A DNA stretch of 38,256 bases from Gammaproteobacteria bacterium 53_120_T64 (lineage in GTDB: Bacteria; Pseudomonadota; Gammaproteobacteria; Pseudomonadales; Porticoccaceae), in NCBI GenBank assembly GCA_002162815.1, contig MAAT01000061.1:1-38256 (forward strand). The letters are read 5' to 3'. Under the pieces are notes generated by a model that saw nothing but the letters and a program-made list of their open reading frames with translations, had not been told where the DNA came from and did not search any database. A program made the position numbers and the translations under genes. Numbering within the stretch: the stretch's first letter is position 1; every line of letters starts with the position of its first letter. Of this stretch, positions 20,740 to 28,666 are shown piece by piece.

Positions 20740-21912
20740 ATGAGTATCAGAGGAAAAGCCTTTATCGCGGGGGTTTACGAACACCCTTTGCGAGAGGCCA
20801 CGGGTAAAACCGTGCCCCAGTTGCACGCCGAGGTCGCCAAGGGTGCACTGGAAGACGCCGGCCTGACGAAAGACGATATCGACGCGTATTACTGTGCCGG
20901 TGACGTACCGGGCCTTGGCCCCTTAAATCAGGCCGAATACATGGGCTTGCATGTCACCCAGTTTGATAGCACGGAAGTCGGTGGTTCGTCGTATGTGGCC
21001 CACGTCAATCACGCGGCTCAGGCCATCGCCATGGGTCATTGCAAGGTTGCCTTAATTACCCTGGCCGGCCGTCCCCGCGCCGACGCCAAAGAAAATTACC
21101 GCACCCGTCCCGGAGGCGGCCCACCGGCCGACTATGCGTTTGAAGCGCCGTTTCGCCCGGTGGTGACTAATATGTACGGCATGGCGGCGATGCGCCACAT
21201 GCACGAATACGGTACCACCAGCGAGCAGCTGGCCTGGGTGAAAGTCGCGGCCTCCCACCACGCTCAATACAACGAGCACGCCATGTTGCGCGATGTGGTG
21301 ACGGTGGAAGATGTGGTGAATTCACCGATGATCAGTGATCCCCTGCACCGTCTCGACTGCTGTGTCATGAGTGATGGTGGCGGCGCGGTTATTGTCGTCG
21401 CCCCAGAAATCGCTGCGCAATTAAAGCGCCCCAGCGTCAAAGTACTCGGTGCTGGCGAAGCGATAAAACACCTCAATGGCGGCAAGGTTGACTTAACCTA
21501 TTCCGGCGCACGCTGGTCGGGGCCAAAGGCTTTTGCAGAGGCGGGCGTGACACCGGCCGATATTAAATACGCCTCTATTTACGACTCGTTCACCATTACC
21601 GTGGTGGAAACGCTTGAAGACTTGGGTTTTTGTGCCAAGGGTGAGGGCGGCAAATTTGTCGCCGACGGCAACCTGATTTCGGGTGTCGGCAAACTGCCCT
21701 TTAATACCGATGGTGGCGGCCTGTGTAACAACCACCCGACCGACCGGGGCGGTATTACCAAGGTGATTGAGGCGGTACGCCAGGTGCGCGGCGAAGCCCA
21801 CCCCAAAGTACAGGTGCCTAACTGCAATATTGCCTTGGCCCACGGTACCGGCGGTTTGCTGGGCTCGCGCATGGGCAGTGCAACATTGATCTTGGGAGGA
21901 GCAGACGCATGA
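20740..21912 (+). CDS. Thiolase-like / lipid-transfer (SCP-x-type) protein lacking the nucleophilic cysteine
   Basis: A 390-residue thiolase-fold protein. The N-terminal active-site segment reads STEVGGSSYVAHVNHAAQAIA, where thiolases have C-x-S-G, so the nucleophilic cysteine position (about G82) is empty. H332 in NNHPTDRGG keeps the usual GHP histidine, and the C-terminal cysteine motif is replaced by HGTGG (H368). YDSFTITVVETLEDLGFC near residue 285 is typical of acetyl-CoA acetyltransferase-like proteins paired with DUF35 partners. Such pairs include the Ltp2-ChsH2 steroid aldolase and BbsAB of anaerobic toluene degradation (established for those families). A DUF35 gene overlaps its stop. 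Likely role: carbon-carbon bond chemistry on a CoA ester. The start has AAGGAG 6 nt upstream. Confidence 0.88.
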   Translation: MSIRGKAFIAGVYEHPLREATGKTVPQLHAEVAKGALEDAGLTKDDIDAYYCAGDVPGLGPLNQAEYMGLHVTQFDSTEVGGSSYVAHVNHAAQAIAMGHCKVALITLAGRPRADAKENYRTRPGGGPPADYAFEAPFRPVVTNMYGMAAMRHMHEYGTTSEQLAWVKVAASHHAQYNEHAMLRDVVTVEDVVNSPMISDPLHRLDCCVMSDGGGAVIVVAPEIAAQLKRPSVKVLGAGEAIKHLNGGKVDLTYSGARWSGPKAFAEAGVTPADIKYASIYDSFTITVVETLEDLGFCAKGEGGKFVADGNLISGVGKLPFNTDGGGLCNNHPTDRGGITKVIEAVRQVRGEAHPKVQVPNCNIALAHGTGGLLGSRMGSATLILGGADA

Positions 21913-22316
21913 GCGAATTAAGCGGTATGAATCGACCTAGCAAAGTGCGAGCACCCCGGGTCAATGACGAAACCAAAAGTTTCTGGGATGCAACTGGCGA
22001 CGGTAAATTACTGGTTAAACACTGCAATGGCTGTGGTGAAAATCATTTTTATCCACGCAGCTTTTGTCCCTTTTGCTTCAGTGATGATACCGAGTATCTC
22101 GAAACAGTGGGGCGCGGCACGATTTACACCTACAGTGTCATGCGCAGAACCAAAGAGCCGTGGGCCATTGCCTATGTGACGCTCGACGAAGGCCCGACGA
22201 TGATGACGAATTTAATCGACTGCGATTTCGACAAGCTTGAAATTGGCCAGCCGGTAAAAGTAGCATTTATCGACACAGGTGAAGGTACGGCGGTGCCATT
22301 TTTTGCACCCGCTTGA
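21909..22316 (+). CDS. DUF35 zinc-ribbon / OB-fold partner of the thiolase-like protein
   Basis: A 135-residue protein with the ChsH2/DUF35 architecture: an N-terminal helix, a rubredoxin-like zinc ribbon with C39, C42, C53 and C56 (CNGCGENHFYPRSFCPFC) and a C-terminal OB fold (VGRGTIYTYSVMRR, IAYVTLDEGPTMMTNL, EIGQPVKVAF). Family members bind the CoA part of a substrate and form a complex with the thiolase-like or hydratase partner encoded next to them. Here the ATG overlaps the stop of the thiolase-like gene (ATGA), so equimolar co-translation is likely. Confidence 0.92.
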   Translation: MSELSGMNRPSKVRAPRVNDETKSFWDATGDGKLLVKHCNGCGENHFYPRSFCPFCFSDDTEYLETVGRGTIYTYSVMRRTKEPWAIAYVTLDEGPTMMTNLIDCDFDKLEIGQPVKVAFIDTGEGTAVPFFAPA

Positions 22317-22347
22317 ATGTAGTTAAATTAGCAAGGGTAGGTATTCA

Positions 22348-23451
22348 GTGAAAAATTTCAAAATTGCAGTATTGGCCGGTGATGGTATCGGCCCGGAAAT
22401 TATGACAGAAGCACTTAAGGTGCTGAAAATCATCGAGGCGCGCAACGATGTGAGCTTTGAACTGATGCCCGCCGCCTTTGGTGCCAACGCTTACTTCGAC
22501 TGCGGCCACCCCTTCCCACAAGCGACTATCGATATTTGCGATGCCGCCGATGCCATTCTCAAAGGCCCGATTGGCTTAAGCCACGAGGAATCACAAAAAA
22601 TCCCCGTCGACATGTTGCCCGAGCGCGCGGCGCTGTTACCGATGCGTCGTCGCTACAACACCTTTGCCAACTTTCGCCCGGTGTCGCTGCCCAAAGAGCT
22701 GGCTCACTTTTCGCCTCTCAAGCCAGAAATTATTGGCGAAGGCATCGATTTGATTATGGTGCGTGAGCTGGTGGGTGGTCTTTACTTTGGCGACAAAGAA
22801 GTCGGCGTTAACGACGACGGTTTGCGCTATGTGCGTGAAACCCTGGAATACGATGAGGGACAAATTAGTCGCATTCTTCACGAAGCCTTTAAAATTTCCA
22901 TGCGTCGCAAGAAGGTACTGCACAATATCCACAAAAGTAACGTATTGAAATCCAGCGTTTTGTGGAACGAAATAATTGAAGAGATCGCCCCGCAATACCC
23001 TGAAGTGAAAGTGGTTCATATCCTGGTGGACGCGGCCGCTACCATGCTGTGTTTAAACCCCACCCAGTTCGACGTGATGGTGATGGAAAATATGTTCGGT
23101 GATATTCTCAGCGACCAAGGCGGCGGCATTCTCGGTTCTCTCGGTTTAATGCCCTCGGCTTGTTTGGGACCCGACAAAGCCTACTACGAACCCTCCCACG
23201 GTTCAGCCCCGGATATTGCTGGCAAGAATATCGCCAACCCCTATTCGATGATTGGCTCGGTGGCAATGATGTTGGAAAATAGCTTCGATATGCGCGATGA
23301 AGCGGACAATGTTTGGGCCGCCATGCAGGGTGTGTTTGCCGATGGTTTTTCCACCGCCGATTTGAGCAAGTCGGGTTCGGGTGTGACGATGATTAACACC
23401 CAAGAATTTGGCGAGCGCGTGGTGGCCAAATTAGAGGCACAAGTGGTTTAA
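22348..23451 (+). CDS. Isocitrate/isopropylmalate dehydrogenase family protein
   Basis: A 367-residue NAD-dependent beta-decarboxylating dehydrogenase related to LeuB. It shows [16 protein letters not shown] at the N-terminus, the substrate loop [16 protein letters not shown], the isopropylmalate-type [31 protein letters not shown] with the metal aspartates, [10 protein letters not shown], and the nucleotide loop [18 protein letters not shown]. These support oxidation of a malate-core 2-hydroxyacid. It is not beside leuCD or other leucine genes but in a CoA cluster, so it could be a paralogue acting on an alkyl- or hydroxymalate; I leave the symbol blank. The start is GTG at 22348, 31 nt after the DUF35 gene, with weak AGGGTAGG upstream. 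Confidence 0.88.
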   Translation: MKNFKIAVLAGDGIGPEIMTEALKVLKIIEARNDVSFELMPAAFGANAYFDCGHPFPQATIDICDAADAILKGPIGLSHEESQKIPVDMLPERAALLPMRRRYNTFANFRPVSLPKELAHFSPLKPEIIGEGIDLIMVRELVGGLYFGDKEVGVNDDGLRYVRETLEYDEGQISRILHEAFKISMRRKKVLHNIHKSNVLKSSVLWNEIIEEIAPQYPEVKVVHILVDAAATMLCLNPTQFDVMVMENMFGDILSDQGGGILGSLGLMPSACLGPDKAYYEPSHGSAPDIAGKNIANPYSMIGSVAMMLENSFDMRDEADNVWAAMQGVFADGFSTADLSKSGSGVTMINTQEFGERVVAKLEAQVV

Positions 23452-23523
23452 CACTCAGCAGTGGGGCTGAGCGTTAGTGGTTGTCGACAACAGTCAATAA
23501 AAAAACAATAAAAGAGAATAAAA

Positions 23524-24036
23524 ATGCCACCCAAAAAACTCTCAGCCTTTCATCGTGTGATGCACAATATCGCCTCCAGTAGTGTGGGGGCGTGGTTTAT
23601 GGCCCGTACCCAGCATCACCTCGACCGTATCGTGTTCAAGCTGTCGGGTGGTCGCACCACCATGGCGGGCATTTTAACCGGCCTCTCCGTGGTAGTTTTA
23701 TCGGCGAAGGGGGCGAAGAGTGGCGTGATTCGCGCCATCCCCCTGCTCTGTATCGAGGATGAAGCCGAACCTGGCATCTTTGCCATTGTCGCCTCCAACT
23801 TTGGCCAGGGTCACAACCCCGCCTGGTACTACAACCTCAAGGCCAATCCCCAGGCCAGCTGTACCTTGCGTGGTTTGCGACAGGATTATATTGCGATTGA
23901 GGTTGAGGGTGAGGAATACCAGCGCTACTGGGGCTATGCCCTGGATACCTATATGGGCTTTCCCCACTACAAGCGCCGGGTCGGTGGTCGCCATATTCCC
24001 ATTTTTGTTATGAAGCCGCTGTCCTTTGTCGACTAG
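23524..24036 (+). CDS. Deazaflavin-dependent nitroreductase (Ddn) family protein
   Basis: A 170-residue split beta-barrel protein of the Ddn / F420-dependent oxidoreductase family (nitroreductase family deazaflavin-dependent oxidoreductase). The typical core is visible: GLSVVVLSAKGAKSGVIR, PLLCIED, FAIVASNFGQGHNPAWYYNL and ANPQASCTLRG. In mycobacteria relatives use the deazaflavin F420; in Proteobacteria F420 is uncommon, so this copy may use another flavin or haem-like ligand, or none. The N-terminus (HRVMHNIASSSVGAWFMART) is amphipathic and may touch membrane. It is the last gene of the plus-strand CoA cluster, 72 nt after the dehydrogenase. No other F420-related gene is in the window. Confidence 0.85.
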   Translation: MPPKKLSAFHRVMHNIASSSVGAWFMARTQHHLDRIVFKLSGGRTTMAGILTGLSVVVLSAKGAKSGVIRAIPLLCIEDEAEPGIFAIVASNFGQGHNPAWYYNLKANPQASCTLRGLRQDYIAIEVEGEEYQRYWGYALDTYMGFPHYKRRVGGRHIPIFVMKPLSFVD

Positions 24037-24211
24037 CGGGGTGCCATTCAGAGGCTGCCAGTAGAGGCTAATACACGCCTAAAATTAAGTCAAAGAATGC
24101 CAGTCCGTAATATTCAACAGGCCTTTTGAGGCCCTTGCGGGGCGAAAATTTTAGGCACGGGCGCTGCCCAGTGGTTTGATGGTTTTTTTTACAGCGAGCG
24201 GGCAAATTCCT

Positions 24212-25513
24212 CTATAAAAAAATCGTCGCCGGATTTTCGAGCAAGGTTTTTATTGCCTGTATCAATTCAGCGCCATCAAAGCCGTCGACAATACGGTGGT
24301 CGAAGGATGAAGAGAGATTCATCATACGTCGGATAACAATCGCGCCATCTTTTACCACCGGGCGTTGCTGTATTTTATTAATACCAATAATGCTGGTTTC
24401 CGGTGCGTTAATGATGGGTGTGGTGGCAAGGCCACCGATGGCACCGAGGCTGGTAAGGGTAATGGTGGAGCCGCTCAGTTCGCTGTTTTTACTTTTACCC
24501 TCTCGCGCCGCTCGCGACACCCGTGCCACCTCACGGGCGCTTTGCCAGATATCGAGACTTTCACAGTGTCTAACTACCGGTACCATAAGGCCTGCTTTGG
24601 TCATAGTAGCAATGCCGATATGCACGGCCTGGTGTTGTTTGAGGAGATCGTTTTCTTGATCAAAGTGGGCATTACAGTGGGGGAACTGCGGTAATACCTT
24701 GGTCAGCGCCTGCATGATAAAAGGTAGGAGGGTGAGTTTTGCCTGGCTTTCATGACGTGTCGTATTCAGATGTTGGCGCAATTCTTCTAGTGCGCTGACA
24801 TCCACTTCTTCAATGTATGAGTAATGGGGTATCTGACGTTTTGCCTGTAGCATCTTTTGCCCGATGATTCTGCGCAGGCCCCTGATCGGCACTTCATCAC
24901 AGGCCAGGCGTTTGCCCTGATGGCTTGGCGCCTGCGTGACCGCCATATAGGCATCGAAATCTTTTTCCCTTATGCGACCATTGGGGCCACTACCCGGCAC
25001 CAAGCTTAGATCAATGCCCACCTGGCGGGCGCGACGACGAAGGGAGGGCGAGGTCAGTAGAGTGCGGTGGGGCAGGGCAAGGTGCGAGGTTTCAGATGTT
25101 ATTGGGATACTGGCTCCCGTGTTGGCAGACTCGCCCAGCAAGTCTGCTACAGGCTCGCTTGAGCTCGCTCGAGCGATTGGCGCGGTTTGTTGTTCGACGC
25201 CGGCAAGCGTTGTGCAACTGGCGGTGTTGGTCATGTTGTTTGAGGCAGCATTCGTTATGTTGCCATTGGCCACGACGTTAAAGCGTATCAATTCCTGGCC
25301 GACGGCCAGAACCTCGCCGACATTACAGGCGAGGGCGGCAACGGTGCCCGAGACTGGGGCGGTGATTTCTACCACCGCCTTGTCGGTAATGACATCGGCA
25401 ATATGCTGATCTTCATCAACCGTCTCACCCAGGCTGACATGCCAGACATCGATCTCCGACTCAACAATACCCTCACCCAGGTCGGGTAGTTTAAAACTAT
25501 AAAATTCCATCAT
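24212..25513 (-). CDS. bkdB: Branched-chain 2-oxoacid dehydrogenase E2 (dihydrolipoyl acyltransferase)
   Basis: E2 carries the acyl group from E1 on lipoate and transfers it to CoA. The 433 residues contain one lipoyl domain with the modified lysine K45 (VITDKAVVEI), an Ala/Ser/Thr linker at about 100-160, a subunit-binding domain (LTSPSLRRRARQVGIDLSLVPGSG then NGRIREKD), and the catalytic domain ending with DHRIVDG (H406, D410). The frame extends upstream to 25591, but that part overlaps the E1 beta gene. The ATG at 25513 (a second at 25510) follows AAGGCGAG and gives the normal start MMEFYSFKLPDLGEG. It lies 8 nt after E1 beta. No E3 gene follows, unlike the Pseudomonas bkd operon. Confidence 0.95.
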   Translation of the reverse strand: MMEFYSFKLPDLGEGIVESEIDVWHVSLGETVDEDQHIADVITDKAVVEITAPVSGTVAALACNVGEVLAVGQELIRFNVVANGNITNAASNNMTNTASCTTLAGVEQQTAPIARASSSEPVADLLGESANTGASIPITSETSHLALPHRTLLTSPSLRRRARQVGIDLSLVPGSGPNGRIREKDFDAYMAVTQAPSHQGKRLACDEVPIRGLRRIIGQKMLQAKRQIPHYSYIEEVDVSALEELRQHLNTTRHESQAKLTLLPFIMQALTKVLPQFPHCNAHFDQENDLLKQHQAVHIGIATMTKAGLMVPVVRHCESLDIWQSAREVARVSRAAREGKSKNSELSGSTITLTSLGAIGGLATTPIINAPETSIIGINKIQQRPVVKDGAIVIRRMMNLSSSFDHRIVDGFDGAELIQAIKTLLENPATIFL

Positions 25514-25521
25514 CACTCGCC

Positions 25522-26553
25522 TTATAAGTTGGCCTTTAAGGTACGGTTGAGGGCGTCGATAATACGCTGTTGGCTGGGGAAATATTCCCACTCAAAGGCG
25601 TGGGGGTAGGGGGTGTCCCAGCCGGTGACTCGCTCGATCGGTGCTTTTAAATGCCAGAAACATTCCTCCTGGATGTCGGCGATTAATTCCGCGCCGAAAC
25701 CACTGGTGCGCGTCGCCTCATGGATGACCACACAGCGTCCCGTTTTCTGCACGGAGGCGGCGATGGTGTCGAGGTCGAGGGGCAGCAGTGTCCGCAGGTC
25801 GATCAGCTCGGCGTCGATGCCGCTGGCTGCTATCGCCGCCTCTGCGACATGCACCATGGTGCCGTAGGTGAGCACGGTGATGGCCTCGCCAGAGCGCAGC
25901 GTGGTGGCGACACCCAGGGCAATTTTATAGTGCTCTTCGGGAACCTCGCCCGCAGGGTGAGTGCTCCAGTTGCCTGGGACCGTATTCGGGTCGCCATTAT
26001 GGTGGCCATAAAACGGCCCGTTATAAATGCGCTTGGGTTCAAAAAAAATCACCGGGTCGTCATCTTCAATGGCGCTGATTAACAAGCCCTTGGCGTCGAA
26101 GGGGTTGGAGGGCATCACCGTTTTTAGGCCACAGACGTGGGTGAAAATCCCCTCGGGGCTTTGCGAGTGGGTTTGGCCGCCGCGAATACCGCCACCACAG
26201 GGGGTGCGAATCGTCACGGGTGCCCAAAACTCGCCACCACTGCGGTGGCGCAAGCGGGCCAGTTCACTGATGATTTGGTCGATGGCGGGGTAAATGTAAT
26301 CGGCAAATTGCATCTCCACCACCGGGCGCAAGCCGTTGACACCCATGCCGATAGCGGCGGCGACGATGCCGCCCTCGGCAATGGGCGTGTCGAGGGCCCG
26401 GTGTGCGCCGTATTTTTCATAGAGGCCCTCGGTGCAGCGAAATACGCCGCCAAAAAAACCGACATCTTCACCCATCACCAGCACATTGGGGTCTTTGTTT
26501 AAGCTGCAATCCAGGGCCGAGCGAATCGCCTGCACCATACTCATTTGTGCCAT
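25522..26553 (-). CDS. bkdA2: Branched-chain 2-oxoacid dehydrogenase E1 beta subunit
   Basis: With E1 alpha this subunit decarboxylates 2-oxo acids from valine, leucine and isoleucine using thiamine diphosphate. The 343 residues show MGEDVGFFGGVFRCTEGL, the conserved APIAEGG-like DTPIAEGGIVAAAIGMG, MQFADYIYPAIDQI, RTPCGGGIRGGQTHSQSPE and the C-terminal transketolase domain (LTYGTMVHVAEAAI, DLRTLLPLD, IERVTGWDTPYPHAFE). That last piece resembles branched-chain rather than pyruvate enzymes. It is 3 nt downstream of E1 alpha and 8 nt upstream of E2, a tight operon. Confidence 0.96.
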   Translation of the reverse strand: MAQMSMVQAIRSALDCSLNKDPNVLVMGEDVGFFGGVFRCTEGLYEKYGAHRALDTPIAEGGIVAAAIGMGVNGLRPVVEMQFADYIYPAIDQIISELARLRHRSGGEFWAPVTIRTPCGGGIRGGQTHSQSPEGIFTHVCGLKTVMPSNPFDAKGLLISAIEDDDPVIFFEPKRIYNGPFYGHHNGDPNTVPGNWSTHPAGEVPEEHYKIALGVATTLRSGEAITVLTYGTMVHVAEAAIAASGIDAELIDLRTLLPLDLDTIAASVQKTGRCVVIHEATRTSGFGAELIADIQEECFWHLKAPIERVTGWDTPYPHAFEWEYFPSQQRIIDALNRTLKANL

Positions 26554-26556
26554 GGC

Positions 26557-27804
26557 TTATTTCCCCACTTGCTGTTGTTGACGGCGCAGGTGGGGGGGCA
26601 TGTCCTTGAAGACATCTTCAAACATCGACTCCACTGGCCAGTGAGGGCCGTCATCCAGGGTGCCGTGGGCGATGGCCTCCTTCCAGTCCTTGGCAACTGC
26701 ACTCTTTAAGCTCGCCTCTAGGTCTTGGTGGCGGATTTCGCTCCATTCCCCCCGGTTAATCAGGTGTTGTTTCAGGCGCTCAAGGGGGTCACCGAGCGGC
26801 CAGGCCTGGGCTTCGCCACTGGCGCGATAGCTATCGGGGTTATCACTGCTGGAATGACCCTCGGCGCGGTAGGTGAAGAGTTCGATAAAGGTGGGGCCAT
26901 AACCTTTGCGGGCGCGTGCGGCGGCCCACTCGGTGACGGCATACACGGCGAGAAAATCATTGCCGTCGACACGAATACTGGGGATATTAAAGCCGATGCC
27001 CCGCGCTGCAAAAGTCGTACCGGCAGAGGCAAACGACTGGGGTGTGGATATCGCCCACTGGTTGTTGACGACGTTAAGAATAATTGGGGCTTTATAGGTG
27101 GAGGCGAATAGCATGGCGTGGTGGACGTCGGCTTCTGCGGTGCTGCCATCGCCAACCCAGGCGCTGGCAATGTGCTCTTCGCCCTTGTAGGCGGAGGCCA
27201 TTGCCCAGCCCACTGCCTGGCTGTACTGGGTCGCCAAGTTACCGGAAATACTAAAGAAATTGCCCTCTTTCCAGCTATAAAAAACTGGCATTTGCCGGCC
27301 TTTTAAATTGTCTTTGGCATTGGAGATGCAGTGGCACATCATCTCGACAACCGGGCGCTGGCGTACAAATAACAGGCCCTGTTGGCGATAACTCGGGAAT
27401 AGCATGTCAGAGGGTTTCAAGGCCATCGCCTGGGCTACGGCAATCGCCTCTTCGCCGCTACTTTTCATATAGAAAGACAACTTGCCCTGGCGTTGCATTT
27501 TGAACATACGCTCGTCATAGGCCCGCACATGCAACATATATTGCAGGCCGTCACGCAAGTGCTGGGCCGAGAGTGCCGGGTTCCATGGGCCACAGGCCTG
27601 GCCATCATCATCGAGTACACGCACCAGGCCATAGGCGAGTTCGGTCATTTCTTGGCAGCATGCCGAAAGCTCAGGCTTTTTTGCAGCACCGGCTGGCGGT
27701 ATTTCGAGTTGGCTAAAGTCGGCTGTTTCTCCGGGTCGTGAGGAGGCCCGAGGGACATGTAATTGGCTAATATAGGGTATTGCTGCCCGTTGCCGCTGAG
27801 TCAT
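26557..27804 (-). CDS. bkdA1: Branched-chain 2-oxoacid dehydrogenase E1 alpha subunit
   Basis: First gene of the bkd operon. The 415-residue protein resembles Pseudomonas BkdA1 along its whole length: an N-terminal arm with LHVPRASSRPGETADFS, KLSFYMKSSGEEA, PSYRQQGLL, ISGNLATQYSQAVGWAMAS, and the thiamine diphosphate/Mg motif from GDGSTAEAD to NNQWAIST. The phosphorylation-loop-like YRAEGHSSSDNPDSYR and the end SMFEDVFKDMPPHLRRQ also match. A ribosome-binding site AGGGAG lies 9 nt before the ATG. The gene is divergent from an Lrp-type regulator across 269 nt, the same logic as bkdR-bkdA1 in Pseudomonas, where BkdR activates the operon in response to branched-chain amino acids. Confidence 0.97.
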   Translation of the reverse strand: MTQRQRAAIPYISQLHVPRASSRPGETADFSQLEIPPAGAAKKPELSACCQEMTELAYGLVRVLDDDGQACGPWNPALSAQHLRDGLQYMLHVRAYDERMFKMQRQGKLSFYMKSSGEEAIAVAQAMALKPSDMLFPSYRQQGLLFVRQRPVVEMMCHCISNAKDNLKGRQMPVFYSWKEGNFFSISGNLATQYSQAVGWAMASAYKGEEHIASAWVGDGSTAEADVHHAMLFASTYKAPIILNVVNNQWAISTPQSFASAGTTFAARGIGFNIPSIRVDGNDFLAVYAVTEWAAARARKGYGPTFIELFTYRAEGHSSSDNPDSYRASGEAQAWPLGDPLERLKQHLINRGEWSEIRHQDLEASLKSAVAKDWKEAIAHGTLDDGPHWPVESMFEDVFKDMPPHLRRQQQQVGK

Positions 27805-27945
27805 CTGTGCCTACTCCCTGACGTGATAACTGGCACCTGGAGAAGGCGCTGAGTTATTTTGATTATGGTTGCGGCCTGAGGCCTCTAGTTGGGTGCGGTG
27901 TTGCTCGTCCCCTGTAAGCTTGAAAAACTATAGGCTAACTAGCGG

Positions 27946-28062
27946 GAATGAATTATTCGTATTCACTTGAAAATAAGCTATTTTGGGTATATGCAATACC
28001 TGGTTATTTGTATTTATGGTTTTAGTAATAATAAAAAGTATAATTAAGGTTTTTATTATACT
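27946..28062. promoter_or_regulatory. Divergent bkd/Lrp control region with dyad symmetries
   Basis: The AT-rich spacer between bkdA1 and the Lrp-type gene has several dyads. GGTAT-ATGCA-ATACC at 27986-28000 is a 15-bp interrupted palindrome, the length of known Lrp sites. AGTATAAT at 28037-28044 and ATTATACT at 28055-28062 form a perfect 8-bp inverted repeat with 10 nt between. GAAT-GAATT-ATTC lies at 27946-27958. The TATAAT at 28039-28044 is a likely -10 for the regulator gene and lies inside the second dyad, suggesting autoregulation. That the regulator binds these is inference. Confidence 0.5.
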
Positions 28063-28073
28063 CTGGTGGCTTC

Positions 28074-28541
28074 GTGGATTTAGATAAAACAGATCGTAAA
28101 ATACTGCAGCTCTTACAGCTTGATGCCAGTCTGTCGGCCTCTGAAATTGCTGAAAAGGTCAATCTGTCGCAACCGCCCTGCTGGCGTCGCATAAAACGCT
28201 TAGAAGACAAGGGGGTTATCGAGCGGCGGGTGGCGATGCTCAACCGCAAGTTACTGGGTCTTAATCTGGTGATTTATACCGAGGTGAAACTCACTGAAAA
28301 CGGTCGCCAGGCGGTTGGTGAGTTTGAAGAAAAAATCCGCTCATTCCCCGAGGTCACCGAGTGCTATGTCATGCTGGGTCGCATCGACTTTCTGCTGCGC
28401 ATTGTGACGAAGGACATAGAGAGCTACGAACTGTTCTTTCGCAAGGGTTTATCGCAGTTGCCCGGCGTGCAGGACATTAATTCCAGCGTTGCCTTGAGTG
28501 AGGTTAAATATACGACGCAACTGCCCCTGGACCAAGTTTGA
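28074..28541 (+). CDS. Lrp/AsnC family transcriptional regulator (BkdR-like)
   Basis: A 155-residue Lrp/AsnC-type protein: an N-terminal winged helix-turn-helix (LDKTDRKILQLLQLDASLSA, then SEIAEKVNLSQPPCWRRIKRLEDKGVI) and a C-terminal RAM ligand domain (VTECYVMLGRIDFLLRIVTKDIESYELFF, PGVQDINSSVALSEVKYTTQLPL). The family forms octamers or dimers and senses amino acids. The start is GTG at 28074, in a context with little Shine-Dalgarno sequence. Position divergent to bkdA1 makes it the probable regulator of branched-chain amino acid breakdown, as BkdR is in Pseudomonas putida; symbol left blank because the assignment rests on position. Confidence 0.93.
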   Translation: MDLDKTDRKILQLLQLDASLSASEIAEKVNLSQPPCWRRIKRLEDKGVIERRVAMLNRKLLGLNLVIYTEVKLTENGRQAVGEFEEKIRSFPEVTECYVMLGRIDFLLRIVTKDIESYELFFRKGLSQLPGVQDINSSVALSEVKYTTQLPLDQV

Positions 28542-28666
28542 CCGGCTCCCTCGGCGCGTCAGTAGGAGGTGTCTTAGCACTCAGGGCGGGATTGCTAAAG
28601 GCAGGCCGGCATTGAAGAGAGGCAATACATTGTCAAAACGGAGATTTGCACACCATACTGTGGCAC

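Noticed and set aside
24131..24180. Weak GC hairpins between the convergent Ddn-family and bkdB genes
   Set aside because: Stems are only 4-5 bp and the T or A runs are too far away to call a terminator with confidence.
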